Shown piece by piece: positions 1 to 6,834 of a stretch of DNA of 43,987 nt; the first letter of the stretch is position 1; every line of letters begins with the position of its first letter. A program made the position numbers and the translations under genes. The notes beneath the pieces are model-generated. The model was not told where the DNA came from. It was given only the letters and a program-made list of their open reading frames with translations, and searched no databases. The stretch covers positions 75,413 to 119,399 of the forward strand of contig NZ_LMEO01000018.1 of assembly GCF_001426375.1 (NCBI RefSeq), read 5' to 3'. The DNA comes from Paenibacillus sp. Root444D2. GTDB taxonomy: Bacteria > Bacillota > Bacilli > Paenibacillales > NBRC-103111.

Positions 1-123
1 TATGAAGCCATCCATGGATATATCGAGATCGACTATAACCGAATTCGTATCCATTCTACATTAGGCAATAAGTCCCCGTATTGGTTCGAAAAAAACTACT
101 ACAAGCAACTTCAGGCTTCATAA
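1..123 (+). mobile_element. IS3-family transposase C-terminal fragment, copy 1 (cut by window start)
   Basis: The first 40 codons read as the extreme C-terminus of an IS3-type (IS150-like, DDE) transposase: a YNxxRxHSTLG block followed by SPxxF and a short basic tail, then TAA at 121-123. In this family the block closes the integrase core just after the last catalytic Glu. The 5' part lies outside the window, so it cannot be said whether a complete element is present. The same sequence recurs at 203-325. Confidence 0.8.
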
Positions 124-157
124 AGTTGTGTCTACTTTCTTGACAGAAGTTCAAAAA

Positions 158-325
158 AAAGAACTTGTATATCAAACAAAATTTCGCACCCGAAAACAGG
201 CCTATGAAGCCATCCATGGATATATCGAGATCGACTATAACCGAATTCGTATCCATTCTACATTAGGCAATAAGTCCCCGTATTGGTTCGAAAAAAACTA
301 CTACAAGCAACTTCAGGCTTCATAA
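158..325 (+). pseudogene. IS3-family transposase C-terminal fragment, copy 2
   Basis: Codons from about 158 give the transposase tail again, here with 15 more codons at its front (a KELVYQTKF-type stretch and the following basic residues) than the window shows for copy 1. The frame stays open back to 128 only because the end of the first unit happens to be readable. There is no catalytic DDE triad, so this is an inactive remnant. Confidence 0.75.
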
Positions 326-368
326 AGTTGTGTCTACTTTCTTGACAGAAGTTCAAAATGTTAGTTTC

Positions 369-439
369 TATTGGATTTTCTCCAATGAAAGTCGGATATC
401 CAAAGCCCAAATTGATATTTTATTGGATTTTCTCCAATG
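369..439. repeat. Inverted-repeat array E: two identical palindromes 52 bp apart
   Basis: The 19-mer TATTGGATTTTCTCCAATG occurs at 369-387 and again, identical, at 421-439. Each copy is an inverted repeat with arms ATTGGA/TCCAAT and the 5-nt centre TTTTC. The centres are at 378 and 430, 52 bp or five helical turns apart. The array begins 11 bp after the end of the IS3 repeat. The open frame over this stretch (330-563) has no ribosome binding site or recognisable protein features, so I take 359-569 as non-coding. Confidence 0.75.
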
Positions 440-569
440 TAATTCAGAGACCATCATAGCTTGTAAGATCCAGTTTGTCTTAAAATATTTTAGATTTAAA
501 GCGCAAATGGTTGAATTGCTATACAATGAAAAAAATACTAGAATTCAGCGCAATGATCGATAGCTTTAA

Positions 570-2075
570 ATGAAATGGGGACCCTACATCGTGCAGATAT
601 ACAGAAAGTTTCTACGGAATTTATTGTTAAACTATATAATCGGCTCTGGGATCGCTGTTGTTGTGGTAGGTGGAGTCATCATATCTACAACACTATCGAT
701 TTCGAATACGGAAATGGTTCGCATATTCTTCATTATGATTACCTCGCTATGCGTGATGATGCTTGCCGAAATCACGGTGTTTCGTAGGCACATGAAGCCG
801 ATTCGCGAGATGTTGGAGCAGGAGACTCCAGATCTGGCAGTCATCCGAGAAGCCTATTTGCAAACGCACCGATTTCCGGCGCTTTCGGTGATGCGGATCA
901 TGGGACCGCACTTTCTTGGCTTATCGATCCCTGCTATGACGATGGCTAGCATCGGGATTGCTCGAGGTTGGTTATCTCTTCCGGTTTTTTACATTGGACT
1001 TGCCGGTATTGGCGCAGTCCTAGTGGCGAGCATGCATGCTTTACTTGAGTTCTTCACGACAGCTCAGGCCATCAGGCCGGTGCTCATACATATTCGGGAA
1101 TTGGGGCAGCGCATTTACGGAGAAGATGTTTCCTTGGATGGACGAGTGATCGTTTCGATTCAACGAAAGTTTCAGTTAAGTGCTTTTCTAATTGGAACTA
1201 TGCCGCTCTTTCTGTTTAGTCTAGCAACTCAAATTCGTTTGATATCACAGTCCTCGGATTTGACGGTCGATTATTGGAAATGGGCGGGTATCATTCTACT
1301 GCTTGGAGTCGGTTTTTCCTCCTTAGGAGCACGTATGCTGGCAAGAGACATCCAGCAGCCAATTGGAGATTTATATAGGGCAATGAAAGAAGTTCAATCC
1401 GGCGACCTGCAGGTAAGAGCCTCAGATTTATATTCAGATGAATTTTCACGGCTTGTCGCTGGCTTCAACCACATGGTAAAGGGTCTTGAAACGCGTGAGA
1501 AAATGAATAACCAACTGCTGCAGAGCTACTATTCCACATTAGCTGCTGCACTCGATGCTCGTGACGCTTATACAGCAGGTCATTCGACGCGTGTCGCCAA
1601 GTATTCTTTGTTAATTGGACGAGCTGTAGATTTGAACGAGCATGAACTCGATCTTTTGAACAAGACCGCCCTGCTGCACGATATTGGCAAAATTGGTGTG
1701 CGCGACGATGTGCTGCTGAAGGAAAGCCGGCTCACCGACGAGGAGTTCGAGCAAATCAAGCTTCACCCCGTTCTCGGCGAATCGATTTTGAAGCAAATCG
1801 AGCCCGCTGAGGCTATGGCGCCTCTGCTTCCAGGCGTGCGCTCTCATCATGAGCGCTATGATGGCGGTGGGTATCCGGATGGCCTGAAGGGCCTGGATAT
1901 CCCTGAGTTCGGCCGCATCATTGCGGTAGCCGATGCCTTCGATGCTATGACCTCCGATCGTCCTTATCGGAAAGGGATGCCGATCGAGAAGGCATTGACC
2001 ATTCTCGCTGAAGGAAAGGGTACCCGATGGGATCCCCGGTTCGCTCAAAGGTTCATTGATGTTTATAAGGTTTAA
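570..2075 (+). CDS. Membrane-bound HAMP/HD-GYP domain protein, probable c-di-GMP phosphodiesterase
   Basis: A 501-residue protein. Several membrane segments fill roughly residues 18-250, a HAMP linker covers about 255-306 and an HD-GYP domain makes up the C-terminus. The HD pair is H370-D371 within HDIGKIG, and the GYP signature is at D431-D437 with the preceding HHERYDGGG block. Downstream ADAFDAMTSDRPYR is also typical. HD-GYP proteins usually hydrolyse c-di-GMP at a di- or tri-iron site in the cytoplasm; the membrane part may sense a signal. No good ribosome binding site precedes the ATG, and the IS3 debris and array E sit just upstream, so the start or promoter may have been rearranged. 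A GTG at codon 8 is an alternative start. A PilZ protein (16764) and a GGDEF protein (21741) are also present in the window. Confidence 0.88.
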   Translation: MKWGPYIVQIYRKFLRNLLLNYIIGSGIAVVVVGGVIISTTLSISNTEMVRIFFIMITSLCVMMLAEITVFRRHMKPIREMLEQETPDLAVIREAYLQTHRFPALSVMRIMGPHFLGLSIPAMTMASIGIARGWLSLPVFYIGLAGIGAVLVASMHALLEFFTTAQAIRPVLIHIRELGQRIYGEDVSLDGRVIVSIQRKFQLSAFLIGTMPLFLFSLATQIRLISQSSDLTVDYWKWAGIILLLGVGFSSLGARMLARDIQQPIGDLYRAMKEVQSGDLQVRASDLYSDEFSRLVAGFNHMVKGLETREKMNNQLLQSYYSTLAAALDARDAYTAGHSTRVAKYSLLIGRAVDLNEHELDLLNKTALLHDIGKIGVRDDVLLKESRLTDEEFEQIKLHPVLGESILKQIEPAEAMAPLLPGVRSHHERYDGGGYPDGLKGLDIPEFGRIIAVADAFDAMTSDRPYRKGMPIEKALTILAEGKGTRWDPRFAQRFIDVYKV

Positions 2076-2088
2076 AACGTATGAAGGG

Positions 2089-2137
2089 AAGGTCTCACAG
2101 CCGCAGAAGATTGCGGGTTGTGAGGCCTTTTTTTGTT
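2089..2137 (+). terminator. Intrinsic terminator after the HD-GYP gene
   Basis: A long stem with arms AGGTCTCACA..CCGCA and TGCGG..TGTGAGGCCT closes on a short loop and is followed by seven T residues, about 15 bp after the stop codon. Confidence 0.85.
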
Positions 2138-2177
2138 ACCACAATAGAAAGAAAGTATAAGTATTGGAACAGACGTT

Positions 2178-2358
2178 GAGGGTTTTTGGTGCTCTCGCAC
2201 CGCTCGCGCCAGCAAGACCTCACTGATAAGCCCGATTCGCCCTTCTCAGATCCAAACCCTGAGTTATCGTGAGGAAGTGTTAGCTGAGAGGTCCCTTTCG
2301 GCGCTCTCGCACCGCTAGCCCCAGCAAAACCCCGCTGAGAAGCTGATTCGTCCTTCAC
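2178..2358. repeat. Degenerate inverted-repeat array D (two units of about 111-112 bp)
   Basis: A block starting GCTCTCGCACCGCT occurs at 2191-2245 and again at 2303-2356, with one single-base indel. Imperfect hairpins can be drawn with centres near 2186, 2236 (CTGATAAG against CCTTCTCAG), 2297 (GAGAG against CTCTC) and 2347, giving steps of about 50, 61 and 50 bp. The inter-hairpin sequence (CTCGC.CCGC...AGCAAG.CCTC) resembles that of the 113-bp array at 34073-34821. Loops are longer and stems weaker than in the other arrays, so membership in the family is an inference. Confidence 0.6.
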
Positions 2359-2456
2359 ATGTAGTTAACAAAATCATGAGGATAATATGTTGGGGGTACT
2401 TTGGATGTATAGATAGCAATTTGAAATAGGTGAATGTCTAGTATAACCATTTCATA

Positions 2457-2473
2457 TGTCATCTAATATAACA
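2457..2473. promoter_or_regulatory. GlnR/TnrA-type box (perfect consensus)
   Basis: TGTCATCTAATATAACA fits the TnrA/GlnR consensus TGTNA-N7-TNACA at every defined position. In Bacillales these MerR-type regulators control nitrogen genes, including nitrate assimilation. It lies 320 bp upstream of nasD, which is far but compatible with an activator site. Confidence 0.65.
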
Positions 2474-2609
2474 TTTAAGCGTTTTCAGAATATAAAAAAA
2501 CCAAATTAATGTTCGCTTTTTCCATAATATAACTGTAATTTTTCTGTAAAACCGAACAATTAATTAAATAAAACATAATAATGTTCGTGAATTAAAGAGG
2601 CGTTTGTTT

Positions 2610-2626
2610 GTTTTACTAAGTAAAAC
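2610..2626. promoter_or_regulatory. 17-bp palindrome, operator candidate
   Basis: GTTTTACTAAGTAAAAC is a perfect inverted repeat (8-bp arms, 1-bp centre) between the two GlnR-like boxes. The regulator is unknown. It fits the size of a dimeric repressor operator, but an AT-rich region can produce such a palindrome by chance. Confidence 0.35.
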
Positions 2627-2684
2627 TACAAATTTTTGTTGAAAAATACGAATTTCTGAGTTACATTAATAGTAATCATTCGTA

Positions 2685-2701
2685 TGTTAGATAATTTGAC
2701 G
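2685..2701. promoter_or_regulatory. GlnR/TnrA-type box with one mismatch, overlapping a possible -35
   Basis: TGTTAGATAATTTGACG differs from TGTNA-N7-TNACA only at the last base. Its right half overlaps TTGACG (2696-2701), so binding here could block RNA polymerase, while the upstream box could serve activation. That two-site scheme is an inference. Confidence 0.5.
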
Positions 2702-2793
2702 TTAAAATTGTAGAGTGTAACGGATACTAAAGGATTTATTAATTAACTAACATTAAATGTCACAATAAAACCGATGCAGGAGCGTGAATCACA

Positions 2794-5226
2794 ATGAAGA
2801 AAAAAATTGTTATGGTAGGAAACGGAATGGCTGGAGTCAGTTGTATTGAGCAAATGTTAAAGCTTGCGCCGAACCGCTACGAAATTACAATCTTCGGAAG
2901 CGAACCGCACCCGAACTATAATCGCATCCTGCTTTCATCGGTTTTGGCCGGCGATGCCGATATGAAGGACATTGTTATCAACGACTGGTCTTGGTACGAA
3001 GAAAATCACATCACATTGTACACGGGACATACAGTCAACAAAATCGATACGGAACGCAAGCTCGTTAGTACTGACGGAGGTGTTAGCGTCCCTTACGATG
3101 AACTGATCATCGCAACAGGATCGCTGCCGTTCATGCTTCCACTGCCTGGCGCGGACAAAGAAGGCGTCATCGCCTTCCGGGATATCAAGGATTGCGAAAT
3201 GATGATCGAGACAGCCAAGAAATACAAGAAAGCAGTCGTGATCGGTGGAGGGCTTCTCGGTCTGGAGGCAGCGCGCGGCCTGCTAAATCTCAATATGGAA
3301 GTATCGGTTGTACACATTAACGAATACTTGATGAATCTCCAGCTCGACAGAACAGCTTCTCTCCTGCTGCAGCAAGAATTGGAACGTCAAGGCATGAAGT
3401 TTCTGCTAAAGAAAAATAGTGAATCGATTCTAGGGAAAAAGCGTGTTACGGGTCTTCGTTTTACCGACGGCTCGGAAGTTGAAGCGGATCTCGTGGTCAT
3501 GGCCGTAGGGATTCGCCCTAACATTGCGCTTGCCAAAAGCAGCGGAATTGAGATTAATCGAGGTATTGTCGTCAATGACCTTCTCGAAACGAACGTGCCT
3601 AACATCTATTCCGTCGGCGAATGTGCCGAACATCGCGGTGTAGCGTATGGCTTAGTCGCTCCGCTCTACGAGCAAGGCGGGGTGCTTGCCAAACGGCTCG
3701 CAGGCATAGAGACCGCTGGTTATCAAGGCTCCGTCGTATCGACCAAGCTGAAAGTATCGGGCGTGGACGTGTTCTCGGCTGGTGAATATGCAGATAAACC
3801 TGATACCCGTGCCGTACGCGTGCAGGACGATTTCGAAGGTATTTATAAGAAGGTCGTCATTAGAGACGGCAAAGTCATCGGTGCTGTTTTGTTCGGTGAC
3901 ATCAGTGACGGCTCTCGCCTGTTTGCGATGATTCGTAACGGAGAAGATGTGACAGGCAAAGAAAAGACTGTTCTCCTTGGTGAAGGAGGAGGCAAGGCGA
4001 AATCTGGCGCGGAAATGGTCGCTGCAATGAGCGAGGACGAGATCGTGTGCGGCTGTAATGGTGTTTCCAAAGGCGCGATTGTGCAGGCTATCCAGGAAAA
4101 AGGATGCTCAAGCGTTAACGATATCAAAGCATGTACCAAAGCGTCCGCTTCCTGCGGCGGCTGTAAACCGTTGGTAGCTGATGTGCTCACTTACGTACTC
4201 GGCGAAGACGGCGTGAAAACTATAAAAGAAGGCATTTGCGGCTGTACGACACTCGGACGTGATGAAGTGGTGGAAGCGATCCGCGGTATGAGATTGACGA
4301 CATCGAAGGAAGTCATGAATGTACTGGAATGGTCGAATACAGAAGGCTGTTCCAAATGTCGCCCGGCGCTCAACTATTATCTTGCCATGGTATGGCCGGA
4401 AGAGCACGAGGACGAAAGAGAGTCCCGCTTTGTGAACGAACGTAATCACGCGAATATCCAGAAGGATGGCACGTACTCGGTCGTTCCGAGAATGTACGGA
4501 GGTGTAACAACACCGAAGGATCTGAAGAAAATCGCAGAAATCGCAGAGAAATACGAAGTACCGCTCGTTAAAGTGACAGGTGGTCAGCGTATCGACTTGC
4601 TCGGTGTTAAGAAGGAAGACTTGCCAGGCATGTGGGCTGATCTAGATATGCCTTCAGGCTATGCCTATGGTAAGTCGCTGCGTACAGTGAAAACGTGTGT
4701 TGGCTCAACGTTTTGCCGCTTCGGAACGCAAGATGCTATCGGCATGGGTATTCAGCTTGAGAAGAAGTTTGAGCGTCTGGGTACGCCGGCGAAAGTTAAA
4801 ATGGCCGTATCGGGCTGTCCTCGGAACTGCGCGGAAGCCACGATCAAAGATTTTGGCGTTGTAGCGATTGACGGAGGCTGGGAGCTGCATGTCGGAGGTA
4901 ACGGAGGAACAAAGCTTCGCGGAACCGATTTACTGTGCAAAGTGAAAACCGAAGAGGAAGTGCTGGAATGGTCCGGTGCTTACTTGCAATACTATCGCGA
5001 AACAGGGAAGTACAACGAACGGACGGCCGAGTGGGTAGAACGTGTCGGTTTAGATACGATCAAAGCTGCGCTGGAGAGTAAAGAAGACCGTACCGCTCTA
5101 ATAGAGCGCATTGAGAAGGCGCTGGATCTCATGAAAGATCCTTGGAAAGAAATCATTGATCAGCAAGAGCTGCGCAAGACATTCGTTCCGATGGAAGAAC
5201 AGTCGGCAGAGTCTATTTTGAAATAG
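2794..5226 (+). CDS. nasD: Assimilatory nitrite reductase [NAD(P)H], large siroheme subunit
   Basis: An 810-residue NirB/NasD protein that reduces nitrite to ammonium in the cytoplasm. Order of domains: FAD/NAD(P)H oxidoreductase (about 1-370, with a GNGMAG start motif and a second GGGLLGLE motif), first BFD-type [2Fe-2S] domain (C419, C421, C454, C457), second BFD-like domain (C482, C484, C519, C522), ferredoxin-like half-domain (about 555-615) and the siroheme/[4Fe-4S] domain. All four siroheme-cluster cysteines are present: C635, C641, C675 and C679. Length matches B. subtilis NasD (about 805). AGGAG stands about 11 bp before the ATG. It is the first gene of a five-gene operon, 14 bp before the Rieske subunit. 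Regulation by a GlnR/TnrA-like factor is suggested by the upstream boxes. Confidence 0.95.
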   Translation: MKKKIVMVGNGMAGVSCIEQMLKLAPNRYEITIFGSEPHPNYNRILLSSVLAGDADMKDIVINDWSWYEENHITLYTGHTVNKIDTERKLVSTDGGVSVPYDELIIATGSLPFMLPLPGADKEGVIAFRDIKDCEMMIETAKKYKKAVVIGGGLLGLEAARGLLNLNMEVSVVHINEYLMNLQLDRTASLLLQQELERQGMKFLLKKNSESILGKKRVTGLRFTDGSEVEADLVVMAVGIRPNIALAKSSGIEINRGIVVNDLLETNVPNIYSVGECAEHRGVAYGLVAPLYEQGGVLAKRLAGIETAGYQGSVVSTKLKVSGVDVFSAGEYADKPDTRAVRVQDDFEGIYKKVVIRDGKVIGAVLFGDISDGSRLFAMIRNGEDVTGKEKTVLLGEGGGKAKSGAEMVAAMSEDEIVCGCNGVSKGAIVQAIQEKGCSSVNDIKACTKASASCGGCKPLVADVLTYVLGEDGVKTIKEGICGCTTLGRDEVVEAIRGMRLTTSKEVMNVLEWSNTEGCSKCRPALNYYLAMVWPEEHEDERESRFVNERNHANIQKDGTYSVVPRMYGGVTTPKDLKKIAEIAEKYEVPLVKVTGGQRIDLLGVKKEDLPGMWADLDMPSGYAYGKSLRTVKTCVGSTFCRFGTQDAIGMGIQLEKKFERLGTPAKVKMAVSGCPRNCAEATIKDFGVVAIDGGWELHVGGNGGTKLRGTDLLCKVKTEEEVLEWSGAYLQYYRETGKYNERTAEWVERVGLDTIKAALESKEDRTALIERIEKALDLMKDPWKEIIDQQELRKTFVPMEEQSAESILK

Positions 5227-5240
5227 AGGGGATGAGACAT

Positions 5241-5573
5241 ATGAAACGAGTTCACGTTGGTAACATTTCGGAAATTGCAGAAAAAAGATCGAGGGTTGTC
5301 AGGATCGGAGCATTGGAAATCGCCGTATTCAAGTTCTCGAGTGGTACCGTCCGAGCCATTGAGAATCGCTGCCCGCATAAAGCCGGTAAGCTTTCCGAAG
5401 GAATCGTGTGCGATCATCACGTATTTTGCCCGCTGCATGACTGGAAGATCAATTTGCACGATGGAGTCGTTCAAGCGCCGGACGAAGGCTGCGTAACGGC
5501 TTTCCAGGTGGAAGTGGACGAGAACGGAGATATGTATCTGCATATTTCAGAGGAAAGTATCTTAGCATCCTAG
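5241..5573 (+). CDS. nasE: Nitrite reductase small subunit, Rieske [2Fe-2S] protein
   Basis: A 110-residue NirD/NasE-type protein, the small partner of the siroheme nitrite reductase. The Rieske ligands are visible as C44-x-H46 (RCPHKAG) and C63-x2-H66 (FCPLHDW), so it should hold a genuine [2Fe-2S] cluster, as in Bacillus NasE. The ATG at 5241 was chosen because AGAGGGG (5225-5231) lies 9 bp before it; the in-frame ATG at 5232 would abut the ribosome binding site. It starts 14 bp after nasD and ends 20 bp before the transporter gene, consistent with co-transcription. Confidence 0.92.
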   Translation: MKRVHVGNISEIAEKRSRVVRIGALEIAVFKFSSGTVRAIENRCPHKAGKLSEGIVCDHHVFCPLHDWKINLHDGVVQAPDEGCVTAFQVEVDENGDMYLHISEESILAS

Positions 5574-5593
5574 CCGAGGAGAGAGCCTTAATT

Positions 5594-6772
5594 ATGCGAC
5601 AAAATGGATCCGCGCTTGCGCTAGGGTTATCAACAATGGCAATGATGGCTTCGTTTGTTATCTGGAGTGTATTTTCTCCGATTGCCGGACAAATTCAGGA
5701 ACTGTTTCATCTCAGTACCATTCAAAAAAGTGTGCTGATCGCCACACCGGTTCTACTGGGGTCGATCCTGCGAATCCCGATGGGGATTTATACGGATCGC
5801 TTCGGCGGTAAGCGAGTATTTGCATCAACGATGCTGTTTCTCGTGATTCCTCTGCTGCTAGCAGGATGGGTTCATTCATATTGGCTGCTGCTTTTGTGTG
5901 CGCTGTTTATCGGGATGGCTGGAACGACTTTTGCCATTTCCCTGACGTATGTATCACGTTGGTTCCCGCCGGAGAGACAAGGCCTTGTGCTTGGATTAGC
6001 CGGACTTGGTAATTTGGGCGGAGCGGCGGCTAGTTATGCTTTGCCCTTTGTCTTTAACAGTTACGGCTTGGAATGGGTATTTTGGAGCCTAGCGATCATG
6101 ATTGTGATCGTAACCGCGCTCTTTTGGATCGGAACGAAGGATTTGCCTGCACCGGCTAAGGTGAAGACGTTCAAACAATCAATGGTTGTGCTTAAGGAAC
6201 CATCGACGTGGTATTTATCTACTTTTTATTTTCTGACATTCGGCGGTTTCGTTGCTTTCAGCGTCTACTTGCCAACATTTCTCAAAGATTTATTCCAGTT
6301 GTCGGCAACGGAAGCGGGCGTGAAAACGGCTGGGTTTGTTGTTATTGCCACGCTCATTCGCCCTTTAGGCGGATATTTGGCGGACCGCATCGGTTCACGC
6401 AGAGTTCTGGTAGTTGTGTTTGCGGGTATCATCATTACGTCGCTCGCTATGTCGGTGTCCTTGCATCAATTTACCGGGTTCAGTGCGAGCTGTCTGACTG
6501 CCGCCGCCTTACTCGGAGTTGGGAATGGGGCTGTGTTTAAAATGGTACCGGAAGTCTCTTCGGGCAATACGGGAGCGGTGACGGGCATTGTCGGAGCGGC
6601 AGGCGGTGTAGGTGGTTTTTTTCCGCCGATCATACTCGGTATTGTTAAGGATTTGTCAGGCGCATACACAATTGGGTTCGTGATGCTTATGCTTTTTGCA
6701 TGCGGTTGTCTATATATGAATCATGCGACTAAACGTATGGTGATCAACAAACAGGGCGCGACAGCAGTTTAA
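5594..6772 (+). CDS. nasA: Nitrate/nitrite transporter, major facilitator superfamily
   Basis: A 392-residue protein with about twelve membrane segments, in the NarK/NasA family. Both family signatures can be seen: a Gly-rich GLAGLGNLGGA stretch after the first third and GAVTGIVGAAGGVGGFFPP near the end of the protein. The MFS loop motif appears as GIYTDRFGGKR and again as GYLADRIGSRR. It most likely imports nitrate for the reductase encoded by the last gene of the operon. GAGGAGAG precedes the ATG. In B. subtilis nasA is divergent from nasBCDEF; here it is embedded between the nitrite and nitrate reductase genes. Nitrite export or exchange cannot be excluded. Confidence 0.9.
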   Translation: MRQNGSALALGLSTMAMMASFVIWSVFSPIAGQIQELFHLSTIQKSVLIATPVLLGSILRIPMGIYTDRFGGKRVFASTMLFLVIPLLLAGWVHSYWLLLLCALFIGMAGTTFAISLTYVSRWFPPERQGLVLGLAGLGNLGGAAASYALPFVFNSYGLEWVFWSLAIMIVIVTALFWIGTKDLPAPAKVKTFKQSMVVLKEPSTWYLSTFYFLTFGGFVAFSVYLPTFLKDLFQLSATEAGVKTAGFVVIATLIRPLGGYLADRIGSRRVLVVVFAGIIITSLAMSVSLHQFTGFSASCLTAAALLGVGNGAVFKMVPEVSSGNTGAVTGIVGAAGGVGGFFPPIILGIVKDLSGAYTIGFVMLMLFACGCLYMNHATKRMVINKQGATAV

Positions 6773-6834
6773 GTAGGGAAGTCCCCTTTGGCGGGGATGG
6801 AACTTCAGCATGGAAACGTGGAGGTCAAGCATTT

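Larger units (their letters stand above)
1..358. repeat. 202-bp tandem duplication of an IS3 3' end
   Basis: Bases 1-156 are repeated without any difference I could find at 203-358, an offset of 202 bp. The unit contains the transposase tail, its stop codon and the presumed right end of the element (TGTCTACTTTCTTGACAG at about 128-145 and 330-347). At 156/157 the sequence goes straight from the element end back into internal transposase codons, so this is a tandem duplication and not two independent insertions. The window begins inside the first unit, so more copies may lie upstream. Confidence 0.9.
2359..2793. other. AT-rich leader region of the nitrate assimilation operon
   Basis: No coding frame is credible here. 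The stretch is very AT-rich and carries two GlnR/TnrA-like boxes and a 17-bp palindrome, listed separately. A clear -35/-10 pair could not be fixed; TTGACG at 2696-2701 is a possible -35, but no good -10 lies 16-18 bp after it. The nasD ribosome binding site (GCAGGAG at 2777-2783) ends this region. Confidence 0.6.

Noticed and set aside
330..563. 77-codon open frame after the IS3 repeat
   Set aside because: It begins in the IS end, covers array E and has no ribosome binding site or protein features.
2095..2358. 87-codon minus-strand frame over the terminator and array D
   Set aside because: It reads through a terminator and a repeat on the antisense strand and has no start signal.
3843..4449. 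Long antisense frames inside nasD, and similar ones in nasB
   Set aside because: They are shadows of strongly coding genes with confirmed motifs on the other strand.
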